DNA of 64,000 nt from Megalonaias nervosa (taxonomy: Eukaryota; Mollusca; Bivalvia; Unionida; Unionidae). Made by a program: the position numbers and the translations under genes. The notes beneath the pieces were generated by a model, which was not told the origin of the DNA, searched no databases, and saw nothing but the letters and a program-made list of their open reading frames with translations. The stretch spans positions 221,429-285,428 of the forward strand of contig JAECUM010000792.1 of assembly GCA_016617855.1 (NCBI GenBank). Direction: 5' to 3'. Below are positions 54,590 through 64,000 of the stretch, piece after piece (position 1 is the stretch's first letter; each line of letters starts with the position of its first letter).

Positions 54590-55030
54590 CTGCTTTGACG
54601 CGTAAAACCCTTCCGCGTAGTCACCGCGGGAACACCTGTGTGCATGACCAATTATAGAGCTGGGCTTAATGACGGTTCGTGGATTATTTTCAGGCGCACC
54701 AAAGCACTCACAGCACTGACATCACGCGCTGATGCCATCGCTAAGCCAGTGAGTATATGAGTTGTGAATAGTGTTTAATGTGCCGCTGTGGAACGATTAA
54801 AACAACTGGGCTCGTAGGCGGCTTAGATACTTCAAAGTCAAATACATTGATATGTAACGCGAGCACAAAAGTCAGCTCCAGTTACATTACCATCTCTTGA
54901 ATCAATGCCGTATGCAGTGAGTAAAATAATTAATGAAGCCGCTCAATAGCGATTTTCAGCTTCCGAGATTGCAAATCTGACCATGGGAAGCGGAGTTGCA
55001 CGGCATTAAAGAAAATCAATAATCTATAAA
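54590..55030 (+). other. Decayed gene, second element, unknown
   Basis: Plus frame text such as RVVTAGTPVCMTNYRAGLND and IFRRTKALTALTSRADAIAK is clearly protein-like. It sits between the penton-like and the next gene. I cannot name it. Confidence 0.35.
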
Positions 55031-55032
55031 CC

Positions 55033-55745
55033 ATGCCTCAGGTCAAATAAGTATTTGATCCAGCATTTGACACGGAAGCGCCTGTGTTAGTGGATCAAAA
55101 CAAAACCGATTTCCAGTATTATTCATATTCAGCCACAAGTTTGAATCAGTTCAAATCAGAATTAGAAGTGCAAGACTCCTCTAGGTTTTTCTTTCATGAG
55201 AGGCAATTTTACATGTGGATATAGATGCTATAATGTGATACTTTGTGGCAAGACGCTGTTGTTGCAGCGTGCTGGTAGCTGAATGAGAGTGATCGAAACA
55301 TCAGTCGAATTGTTAATTAAACGTGTTACGTATTTGAATAATAATGTCCTTCCAAGACGTAAAGGTGGGCCTTACTCAAGGTCAGCTATAAAAACTCAAA
55401 CACTGAGTCAAATTTAATTATGTGATTGCATTAAACCTGACTGCCGCAAAATTAAATATAACCATGTGGTTGACCCAACCGCAGCTCTCTCCATTTAATT
55501 TGGCCAAACAGAAAAGTACTTCAGTAACATTAAACTTGTCAAAGTAAGAGGTGGCACAAATGAAAAGACCGGTGGAATATATCCATTCCTTGCAGCCATT
55601 GCACCCAGCAATAGCAGAAGCTGCGGCGCTAAGAGCTTTTGGAACTGCATCAGGAATAGCTTTGAAAATGCGGTCGGTGGACGCATAAAAAAGGAAGAGG
55701 CCTTCGATTGCCAGTCACGAGCCGTCGAATACCATCGGACATAAG
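55033..55745 (+). pseudogene. Capsid-region remnants of the second element, uncertain
   Basis: One part (55033-55480) has FDPAFDTEAPVLVDQNKTDF, LNQFKSELEVQDSSRFFF and, in shifted frames, text that could be the start of a double jelly-roll capsid protein. The next part (55495-55745) has FGQTEKYFSNIKLVKVRGGT, GGIYPFLAAIAPSNSRS and a basic end, a Gly/Pro/Leu start like small core proteins. Both are broken. These are position-based guesses. Confidence 0.3.
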
Positions 55746-55769
55746 TCATCGATTAACCGGTAACACCTT

Positions 55770-56150
55770 AGACCAATACTGATTTGCTTGATATAGCAAA
55801 ATACATCAAACATTTTCTTGGTGTTTTTATGTGAGATGAACTTGCACTGATGGTGCCACGCACACGTGAAACTGGCATCATCAGTCTGGATTCATCAACA
55901 GGTCCAGGCACACATTGGGTCGCATAAGTGGTAACACCTCGTCATAGCTTGTATTTGACTCGTACGGACTTGAGCCGCCAGTCGAAGTGGTTAATTATTT
56001 ATCCAAGTATTTTGAACAGCCGTTGTTTCATTCCATTATGCCAGTACAAACTCGGCTGGATGGTCCCATATGCGGTCATCTTGTCGTTAAAGGGTTGCTG
56101 GCAAGTGAAAGCTCACCAACCCCGCAAGCACATAATGATTTCTCATTCAA
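55770..56150 (+). pseudogene. Adenain-type protease of the second element
   Basis: Plus frames give NTDLLDIAKYIKHFLGVFM, DELALMVPRTRETGIISLDS, then STGPGTHWVA with the catalytic His (codon at 55913), then in a second frame FDSYGLEPPVEVVNYLSKYF with the Asp, and in the same frame TRLDGPICGHLVVKGLL with the Cys. All three catalytic residues are kept, but in two frames with extra stops. It would process virion proteins. Confidence 0.7.
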
Positions 56151-56269
56151 ATACGTGACATATTATTATTCAATCATGTCCACCAACATTTAGTGTCGTT
56201 ACTCTGCTCGACGATATGATGCTGATGTAGATCTGAGCCGATCTGCCACCAAAGCAGATTTGTCTTTTT

Positions 56270-56620
56270 GTTGTTGGTGTTGATCCAAGTGAACTTGTGA
56301 TTTTTGAAGATCAATTTGGCAAACTGAATACGACAAACAGGGACACTCAAGATATTATTGTCATGTTGAAAGGCGACTTTGTGGCAAAGAATCTTTTTGA
56401 GCTTACTGACATCGGTGGGATCAGAGACATAGGCGTGTCGGTTGCTCTTACCAAAATCTATGTTGATACAGACAATATTGAAATATAACAGTACGTGCAA
56501 GAAGAAATCGCTCACGTGCCCGCACCACCACGTATAGTAATTTCATGGAGGGCAATTGCAGGACTGTTAATTAATGAAGGAGAAGAATACATACCGTAGC
56601 CTAAGCAATTGACCGATTTA
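56270..56620 (+). other. Conserved-looking broken gene, second element
   Basis: An open frame of 63 residues (56297-56488) has FEDQFGKLNTTNRDTQDIIV and IGVSVALTKIYVDTDNIEI. After a TAA the same frame gives VPAPPRIVISWRAIAGLLIN and EGEEYIP. This looks like a true coding remnant. Family unknown to me. Confidence 0.35.
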
Positions 56621-56779
56621 TTTTAACTTCTCTTATTGTAAGTGCTAAACGTCACATTTTAAAGGTGCGCTAGTCTGGATAATATTTGCTTATCATAACT
56701 GAAAATAATGGTGGGTGGGGTGGATACGGTTACTGACATGATACACCGTATCTTGGTTTTGATCATGTGCTATTAGCAT

Positions 56780-57620
56780 AACGAATTATCATGCCGGACA
56801 GTGAAGTTGGTACAGATTTAGAAAGTTGAGTTGCCTGCATCACTGGTCACAGGAGATGAAATTCAATCTGAAGCACTCAACGTTTATGCTGAAGGGCTCT
56901 TAACAGTCGTTGGTGTTTGTGTTGAAGATTAGATTTTATCTGTATGTATTAGTAATTGATTCAGACAGTGGTGATGAAGTTGCTGCATTTCCTGAAGGGA
57001 TGCTGAACTGGCTGACATCGATAACATTTCTGCTCCATTTCTCTAGTAATATCTGCTTCAGAATGGTGTTACCAAACCCTCGTATGAATTGTCATATAAT
57101 TTTGTCAAGGGTCAAGTAGAAATTGCCATTTGTAATTATCATGATGTACCACAAATAAGTCAAGGCCAGCTTGGAACAATTAACACGTGTAAGTGCGAAC
57201 GCCGAAAAGTTAACTGAAGCACCAGATGCAAAAGCACAATTGCAAAGTAGCATTCACCGATATATCAACCCTAACATCGAATATTTTAAACCAACATTGA
57301 CTCAACTGAGAAAAGAAAGGTCTCGTATGTTATTCAGTAAGGATGCACTTGTTCGAGTGACAGATATTGGAAAAAGATGATCGTACGATGACAAAGGTGC
57401 TGGCGTATTCGCTGCGTTTTTGTATGAGAGGGGTGCCAAACCACCAGAAGGCACAAACGCCGGAGATTTAAGGATTCCAGAGGCAGAGGTTTTTTATAAC
57501 TGTATGACCATTTTGTTAGTCAAATAGAATAACTGGCTAGAACTGCGCGTGCGTATTGCGCCTGACGTGATGATGATACCGAACATGGTCTGAATGTCGT
57601 GCAATTAAAATAGGCGATTG
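56780..57620 (+). other. Broken gene, second element, unknown
   Basis: Text in plus frames includes SYNFVKGQVEIAICNYHDVP, QISQGQLGTIN, NPNIEYFKPTLTQLRKERSR and YDDKGAGVFAAFLYERGAKP. Some frames overlap with shifts. I do not recognise it. Confidence 0.3.
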
Positions 57621-57634
57621 CATTAATAATAGAA

Positions 57635-58065
57635 GAACTATTACAGACCTTCAGTCTTACTGCCATGAGAAAAAAAAATCGAATCGGAGCAGCAGCTTCG
57701 AGATTTGCGGGCTTGCTGAAACGGACCTGTCGGTCTTTGCGTGACGGGAATCACGACAACATCCACCACGGAAGGTGAGCCAGTCGGTATTGTTGTTGGA
57801 GCTATATAGATAGTAACCGATGTCTCTGGTGGAGCGAGCAAGTTAATTTCGATGCGACTCCATTCTCGACTACGCGTCTCTTTCGAAATGCTTGCAACCA
57901 CACAGAGTTGTCTCAGTAAGATATGTAAATTGTATTCGGTAGCAAATGAGGCTAAACTAATCAGTACTATGCTGCGGAAATGGAAGAGCACAGACAGCTA
58001 CAAGCATACGAAAGAAATTCGTGTGGTTGTCGATTTACAGACAGTAAAATTCTAGCAAAAACACA
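57635..58065 (+). other. Broken gene, second element, unknown
   Basis: The start KKNRIGAAASRFAGLLKRTC is basic and amphipathic, as in small core proteins. Later text includes QLQAYERNSCGCRF. Opposite frames are open too. Identity not established. Confidence 0.25.
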
Positions 58066-58164
58066 ATCTTCATCCAGTGCATTTATTGATCACTACCATA
58101 GGTTTGTTTGTTTTAAATAAATCTCTCTCTCTGTGTTTTCCTTTCCACAATCACTGCAGACTAG

Positions 58165-58419
58165 AGTAGTACGGAAGTGCTGATTGACCTTATTCGATAC
58201 CCTATGGGCACCCGGACAGCCGTGAGATTATCTAACCCCGACGAGTGACACACTCGCGTCACGTGTGTGTTTACATCTCTAGTGGCCCATCGACAAAGAA
58301 GTAACCAAATATCTATGGATCGCGAGGAGGATAGCTTGTGATTGAGGTTAGAGACGAGAACTAGTGTTAAGGGACCCATAGGGTATCGAATGAGGCAAAC
58401 ACCTCACTTCCGTACTACT
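58165..58419. mobile_element. 255-bp foldback element (MITE-like)
   Basis: The ends are inverted repeats of about 48 bases: AGTAGTACGGAAGTG...TTCGATACCCTATGGG at the left and the complement CCCATAGGGTATCGAA...CACTTCCGTACTACT at the right, with a small indel inside the arms. The centre has no gene. No clear target duplication was found. The ends begin AGTAGT like the ends of the Polinton, so it could be a short derivative of such an element. Confidence 0.75.
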
Positions 58420-58428
58420 TGAGATTAG

Positions 58429-59140
58429 ATGATTGACAACTGCTTGTTCAGAATGAAACCTGGCAACCTCGATAGTCTCAATTTTGGGGACGCAGCGAAG
58501 GCAGTTGCCATCACAGCAGTCAACCTTTGGACACAAGGCATGTTAATTAAGCAAGAAATCGTTCCTGCTAATATCATCACGACTGAGTTTGCAATAGTTG
58601 CTGTCGGTGCAAGTCTTCACGCCATTGTATTCACTGACGCAAACTACATTTTGTATCTGACAGAGTCAAAAAAAAGTGGACTCCAAAGAGCACACATGTC
58701 AAGATCAATGCAGTGCATCAGCTCTAAGATATGTAGTAAATGCCTTGCGTACTGAGTACCTCACTATGCGATTGCTTGGTCGTCATCTTGCTTTAAATGC
58801 TTATCAATATATTGGTGAAGCCAGGCTTGAGTCATTGATTTTAGCATGGACATCAAGCTTGACGATGAGCCCGTGTTTTGTGACATTCTATAGACCATTG
58901 CCTGAACTGCAAAAATATGAACTGACCTTTATGTTTTCGACAGAGATTGCAGCGCCAACTGTGTACGCTACGCCTCCAACTGCAATGGAAAATAAAGTCC
59001 TTGATTAAAGCACCTATGTACGATTACAATTTGCTCCTGGAAAGCTGAAACGAGGACAATGCCATGCCATTGAATTTGTTTGGTCGCTTAACGTGTACTC
59101 CCTGGCTGATAGATTTGACATCCCAAGTCTGATACATGTA
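58429..59140 (+). other. Protein-like open frames, second element, unknown
   Basis: One frame of 108 residues (NFGDAAKAVAITAVNLWTQG, TTEFAIVAVGASLHAIVFTD) is followed, after a single shift, by one of 110 residues (RYVVNALRTEYLTMRLLGRH, LPELQKYELTFMFSTEIAAP), and then FAPGKLKRGQCHAIEFVWSL. Together this suggests a gene of about 230 codons with one frameshift. It is better kept than the rest of the second element. I cannot assign a family. Confidence 0.4.
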
Positions 59141-59149
59141 TGCCATCTT

Positions 59150-59880
59150 CTTGGCTGTGTTGCTCCTTGAACAAGCCTTGGTTGTGATGATTCTTAGCAG
59201 GTATTCTTATCGATCGCGCAGTTTAACGAAGTGAATGGCTTGTTGAGATAGTGACCATAAGCCGTTTTGTGATGCCGTCTTTAGCAGTCCATTTCTTAGT
59301 GTCCATAGGAGATACGCTAGATTTGATTTTGGGGTAAACCCCCATCGCATGTATTTTACTATGTACTAAAATCAGAGTGTGTCGAAGCTCTTCTGTATCT
59401 TGGGGTCACGCCTGGTGGAGGCGGTGACAGAGGTCGGCTTTTACTAACATCAACGAAATGCCTGTAGCCTTGCGACTCTCCAAGCTGTCAGTCTTCAGAA
59501 TGCTCTACATCTTGGAGCAGCGGTCAACACATGAATCAGTTGGTTGGCAGGATTATCGATCTTTAAACTTGCCTACAATCTTTTTATTTCCCGTGATCTA
59601 GAGTGTGCGGTTCATGGTAGATTTGCTCATGTCGCAGAGGCTGTCATCTTCAATGATGTCTAGATAGATATCAAAAGTCTCAATCTGCAGTGGCATGCTG
59701 TCGGTGTCCTTGTCTTGTACGGGCTGTAGTAAAAGCCGCACAGGTAGAGCTGGATTAGGTCGATAATTACATCCCCTATAAAGACTGGGCAGTTTAACTT
59801 TAGATTGGATTTGTGGAATAACCTCTTCAAATGACGGTTTACGTGTGGTTCTCTGAATGGTTGTTGTTGTATCTACGTTT
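59150..59880 (-). other. Coding-like remnant at the right side of the second element
   Basis: Minus frames include YPKIKSSVSPMDTKKWTAKD and, further on, LPSLYRGCNYRPNPALPVRL, with stops between. The composition returns to AT-rich host DNA at about 59880. No TIR for this element was identified. Confidence 0.3.
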
Positions 59881-60244
59881 GACTTAATCTAACAATATCG
59901 TAATTAAATTAGTCCTACATGATAATCAATGATAGATAGATACAAATACTAATGCACAAATCAAAAGCTGAGAGAAAATAGAGAAACAAAAATCAATTAG
60001 AACAAACTAAAACTGGCACTCGTATTTTCCTTTGAGGCCAATTAGATCTTGAGATGAATGTGCGAGTAAATGTTCACGGTAATCATCCAAGTAGTTTAGA
60101 CGAAGTATCAATAACAATATGTGCTAACAGACGAACGGTTGAATGATGGATGAATGACATAGGCCACTCCACATGCTCTTGTAGTTTACGACCAGTGTAT
60201 ATTAAATCACACCTTAATTTGAACAAATTTGGAATGATACTCAC

Positions 60245-60336
60245 ATAATGTAGCCAAGCAACCAACCACAGTCCGAATTACCCACACAAGACTCACATGT
60301 GATGTGAACATCGCATCCAAGAGTTATTTTGAAAAT
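60245..60336 (-). CDS. Plexin-like receptor, exon b (start of PSI-1)
   Basis: This 92-base exon has a TTTCTTCCAG acceptor and a GTGAGT donor on the minus strand. It begins in phase 0, as the exon at 63740 ends, and leaves AT, completed by G from the exon at 26562. The frame reads IFKITLGCDVHITCESCVGN, then SDCGWLLGYI. The spacing C-x5-C-x2-C-x5-CGW is that of a PSI domain (C..Y..C..C....DPYCGWC), directly after the Sema strand of the previous exon. The Cys normally following CGW is Leu here. The other frames are closed within the exon. Confidence 0.78.
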
Positions 60337-60349
60337 CTGGAAGAAAAAT

Positions 60350-60895
60350 GGGAAAAATGTAGACAAACTTTATTTTTTCCAGTTTGATAGGATTCAGATG
60401 CAATTCATTTGGCAAACATTATTTTTATTGTTTTGTCCATACAGACTATAGCAGAGCAAACAACACAAGATTCTTCTGTAACAAAAACAAAAGGGAATGT
60501 ATTGTGGTAATATATTCATAAGTAAAAGCTAAAATAATGTTACTAACAACCAATCAACTGTGGATACTAAAGGACAAATGCGTAGGCATTGAAATACTTG
60601 TTAAATTATTGGGGCCATTCTGAGCAATTTCAAATCTGATCTGAGATCGATGAATGCTCCAGCATAACAATGTCTCTATTTTACTTGTGATTCAAGTGAA
60701 CTGCAAAGACACCGATTTTATAAGGCTGGATTTGTTTAGTGCTGGATCCCATTTCAGTTTCTAATAGTAATATTATGCATTACATTTGTCAATATATGGC
60801 CACCACACCCATCCAAAATTAATTCACCAAACGTATTTGCTATAATTATTTGTCACTATAACACTATAAGACAATGAGCTGACTGATTCCACGCA
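60350..60895. other. Intronic sequence, no gene seen
   Basis: AT-rich, nothing recognised. Confidence 0.4.
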
Positions 60896-60898
60896 AAT

Positions 60899-61720
60899 TT
60901 GATGATGTTCAATTATTACTTTGATGACTTGGTTGAGCGCCTCGACACAACCTCCACAGCATACGGGATGGAGATTAGCGCCGAAATAACCAAACTGTTG
61001 ACAAACAACACCAATGGCATCAGTGCAGAAATAAAGGTCAGTGGACAGAAGCTAAACAGAATCACAAGCTTCAAGTACGTACTTGGGATCAATTATGACA
61101 GATGAGGACTCCAAACCTGAACTACTTTGCAGGGTTGCCCAGACAACAGCAGCAATAACAAGATTGTGACCAATATGGAAAAATATCAAGATTGCTCTTG
61201 GTTCCAAAATAAGGCTGATGCGCTCGATTGTCACATCCATTTTTCTTCATGCTTGTGAAACATGGACGCTCACAGATCTACCAAGAAGGATTCAAACCTT
61301 CGAAATGAGATGCTACCGTAAGATTTTGGTCATCTTGTACATTGACCATGTATACAACAAACAGGTCCATTACAGGATCCAACGAGCCATCGGACCCCAT
61401 GAAGACCTCTTGACCACAGCAGAAAAAGAACCAAAAACGTAAACTGAAGTGTTACCGTCATGTCGCATGATCATCTGGGCTGGCAAAAACAATCTTGCAA
61501 GACACAGAGCGAGGGTGAAGAAGAAGAGGCAGACAGAAAAGAAGGTGCGAAGACAACATTAAGGAGTGGACAGGCATGGAATTTGTAGATTCCCAAAGGG
61601 CAGTAGAGAACAGGGAAAGATGGAGAGAACTGGTTGTAAAGTGATCAATGGTGCTCCAACGACTTCTTGGGTAATGGGATTGATGATGATTATGATGATG
61701 AAATTATTTACCATTTATAT
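60899..61720 (+). mobile_element. 5'-truncated non-LTR retrotransposon (LINE), end of reverse transcriptase
   Basis: Plus-strand frames give RLDTTSTAYGMEISAEITKL, GQKLNRITSFKYVLG (thumb start), RSIVTSIFLHACETWTL, RRIQTFEMRCYRKIL and, past breaks, text such as WAGKNNLARHRARVKKKRQT-like and SREQGKMERTGCKVI. This block order is the C-terminal end of a LINE polyprotein common in invertebrates. The 3' end passes into ATGATGATTATGATGATG, a simple tail of the kind that ends such elements. The 5' part is missing and the frame is broken, so the copy is dead. Confidence 0.8.
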
Positions 61721-61764
61721 TAATTTTGGACAATGCACAATGCAAAGAAATGAAAGCTAAAATA

Positions 61765-62600
61765 TATATTTCTTCAGATACATAAATGATAAATACATTT
61801 TATTTACAACTTTGGCAACTGCTGGGAGCAACTCTGTGGAACACAATCAGCAAATTAGAAGCATATAATATGCAAGGCTGTAAGTATACAAAGAAAATGC
61901 AAGATACAAATAGACTAAGGAAAATACAGTGAATATGGTGCAACTGGCTACGGAGCTGCCCCACTGCAATTAGATATAGAGCTGCATATACCAGTCAAGG
62001 TACAACTAGCTATAACGTTGCAAAAGTGACATTAACTGTGAGCATGTAATGCCTAAACAGCTACACTTAAGATAGTGAACTACTGCAGCTAACCAGTGAA
62101 TTGCAGAGATGCGTGTAGTATTTAAGGCAGGTATATGGAGTAACATGAACTGAACACTCCAAAATGAAGTGTAATTAATGTCGGGTTTTCACTGTTCACA
62201 GTTGCATATGCATTATACACAAGCAAATAATCTGAACACACTATTAAAACCAGTTTGAATGCTAACTATATTAATGAAGCTGACAAAAGTAAATAACCCC
62301 AACACACTTGTATAAACTGCTTGATTTATGAAAACTTTTTGCTGCATAGAGCTTTTTGATCTGCATAAAAAATATGATATCTGTTTGGGCAAAGGAAATG
62401 GATATGACAATAATTGTTGCTTGTATATATTGCTCAGAGTCTTTCAAAGTTGGTTACCTAGCTGAGTTTTGATAATTGATATCTGAATCAATTTTTTTCA
62501 GTCCTATTTCCTTGCATAGTTCGAACATGTAGCAAGCATTATGTATGTTAATCGACTATGAAAGTGACCCACTGCGATAAACCATGAAAATGTCACATTT
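61765..62600. other. Intronic sequence, no gene seen
   Basis: AT-rich. Words such as GCAACTGGCTACGGAGCTGC and ACAACTAGCTATAACG suggest a weak tandem repeat near 61930-62120. No gene. Confidence 0.4.
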
Positions 62601-62838
62601 CCAGCATCTTTATTATACGATATTGCCTTACACATTAGTCATCAAACTGTCCAGCATCTTTATTATATGGTATTGCCTTACACATTAGTCATCAAACTGT
62701 CTAGCATCTTTATTACACGATATGGCCTTACACATTAGTCATCAAACTGTCCAGCATCTTTATTATATGATAAAGCCTTACACATTAGTCATCAAACTGT
62801 CTAGCATCTTTATGATACGATATTACTTTACACAGTAG
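62601..62838. repeat. 50-bp tandem repeat
   Basis: The unit CCAGCATCTTTATTATACGA plus TATTGCCTTACACATTAGTC plus ATCAAACTGT is repeated almost exactly at 62601, 62651, 62701, 62751 and 62801 (last partial). Confidence 0.95.
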
Positions 62839-62839
62839 T

Positions 62840-63735
62840 GAACGGCTGTGCTTCTTCTGACCTCAGAATTATTTAGACGTAAATTTCTGCTTGCAGTTCC
62901 ATCCAGTTTCATCCATAACTGTCAAATATTTGATATAAATATCATGCAATAAAACATACAAAATTCTATCAAACGATTATCCTGAAATGTTGGAACACAG
63001 TTGTGTCTGATTCATGTTTTCATGCTGTCAATGACCTTCGCACATTGATATTTGTAAATGTGTCAGATATAACTTTCATTCATTCCAGTTTGTTTTCAGT
63101 TTCCTTCACATTGTATTGCTAGAACTATTTGGAAGCACAGAAGTAAGTATATGTAACAAATGCTTATCCATGTTTCATTCTGAACAGAGGTAGCAACACG
63201 TTTTATAGTGCAACTAATGGAAACAATGATTTATATAGTCTTTATAAAGGACTGGAATATAAAATAATGAACACACTCCAATACTGACATAGACTTTTCT
63301 TGCTACAATAAACTCTGCAAAGAATATTCATCAAGAATGAAGGTCATTATGTACCTTTTAAAAGAATACACTGACAGCAATGGATTTAAAGCCCCTTGAA
63401 TTATATCCTGGTATCAAAATCAATACTACTGTCATTAACGTCAATGTGGAAAAATGGGAACGTGAAAGTTACCATCTCTTACACAGCCTGCATTGCATAG
63501 ATTACACTGTGCTGCACAGCGAAAATATAATATTTAGTATAATCAAGTAGCGTCCTAAGCGTTCATTGCATTATACTACACTGAGAAATGTGCTAATATT
63601 TGGTGTCCTTAACTTCAAATACTTCAAAATCAAATACTAATACAAAGTAAGTATAGAAATCAATCTTATTACTTATTGACCCCCAACTACAAATATATTC
63701 TCAACATCAGTCCAACGCATCATAAAAAATAATAT
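62840..63735. other. Intronic sequence, no gene seen
   Basis: AT-rich intron between the first two plexin exons. Nothing recognised. Confidence 0.4.
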
Positions 63736-63739
63736 TCAC

Positions 63740-63868
63740 CTTTGTATCAGTAAGTGCATACAGGTGCGTTTCTGCGTAATCAAATATCATGTCGGCATGA
63801 ATCTTGTTTCCGTCTTCCACAGTCATGTATGTATTGGCAGTTGACATCTGTTCAGACCTGATAAAAAC
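63740..63868 (-). CDS. Plexin-like receptor, exon a (end of the Sema domain)
   Basis: This 129-base exon (43 codons, phase 0 at both ends) has a CTTCTTTTTCAG acceptor and a GTGAAT donor on the minus strand. It reads VFIRSEQMSTANTYMTVEDG, then NKIHADMIFDYAETHLYALT and DTK. In plexin Sema domains the last blades have a segment of the form D-M-x-F-D-x(4)-H-L-Y-x-(M/L)-T, which is matched closely, and it is followed by the PSI domain, as here. Earlier Sema exons would lie to the right of the window. Whether it is a plexin or a related Sema-PSI-IPT receptor is decided by the later exons, which fit plexin. Confidence 0.8.
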
Positions 63869-63941
63869 CTGAAAAAGAAGCTCATAGATATTGTCGATTA
63901 TATGCACTGGTGCAAATCAAAATTATGCCGTTACAATAGCT

Positions 63942-63942
63942 A

Positions 63943-63977
<35 letters not shown>

Positions 63978-64000
63978 ATATATATATATATATATATATA
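63942..64000. repeat. (TCTA)n(TA)n microsatellite at the window edge
   Basis: Runs of TCTA pass into TA and continue to the end of the window. Confidence 0.95.

Overview
The window is animal nuclear DNA, most likely from a bivalve mollusc. It is AT-rich and intron-dominated. It holds tandem satellites, dispersed repeats that resemble common molluscan families (recalled from general knowledge, not searched), a Gmr1-like gypsy retrotransposon, solo LTRs, a LINE tail and two Polinton/Maverick-type elements. There are no prokaryotic features.

Host gene. Five short exons on the minus strand (63740-63868, 60245-60336, 26451-26562, 22474-22624, 2756-2846) have AG/GT borders and join in matching phase. 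They give one open chain with the layout of a plexin: end of the Sema domain, first PSI domain, Ig-like/IPT-like linker, start of the second PSI domain. Nearly everything else lies in the introns of this receptor gene. The intron from 60.2 to 26.6 kb carries both Polinton-like elements, and the intron from 22.5 to 2.8 kb carries the gypsy element.

1-29.5 kb: plexin exons, several satellites (periods near 40, 45, 51 and 60 bp), dispersed repeats, a decayed minus-strand Ty3/gypsy element with integrase before reverse transcriptase (7.2-11.7 kb) and a tRNA-Pro-type primer binding site, its 5' LTR split by a nested solo LTR (12387-13301), and a second solo LTR (25139-26041).

29.6-32.6 kb: decayed, coding-like sequence of unknown identity, possibly the left part of the older Polinton-like element.

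32801-49283: a Polinton of 16.48 kb with terminal inverted repeats of about 1.4 kb starting AGTAGTGAG and a 6-bp target duplication (TTCGGC/TTCAGC). It keeps damaged genes for protein-primed DNA polymerase B, packaging ATPase, penton-like protein, a pX-like core protein, major capsid protein and adenain-type protease. It also has two tandem BIR-domain genes, an antisense zinc-knuckle gene and a set of short charged or coiled-coil accessory genes. Its most unusual trait is that five accessory genes end in a histone-mRNA-type 3' stem-loop followed by a purine-rich GAAAAGA element, while the protease gene is followed by AATAAA. Four accessory-gene promoters share one motif, GGGATG-TTTTC-CGTCCGCGCTT-TATA. 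Together this looks like an accessory-gene expression cassette that could use the host S-phase histone mRNA machinery.

49.5-59.9 kb: a second, older and more broken Polinton-like element with a different DNA polymerase B, a minus-strand rve integrase, a parvovirus-VP1-like phospholipase A2 domain, a penton-like gene and an adenain-type protease, plus a 255-bp foldback element. The younger Polinton abuts it and probably inserted into it.

60-64 kb: plexin exons, a 5'-truncated LINE and a 50-bp satellite. All reading frames given for elements are degraded and are described as found.
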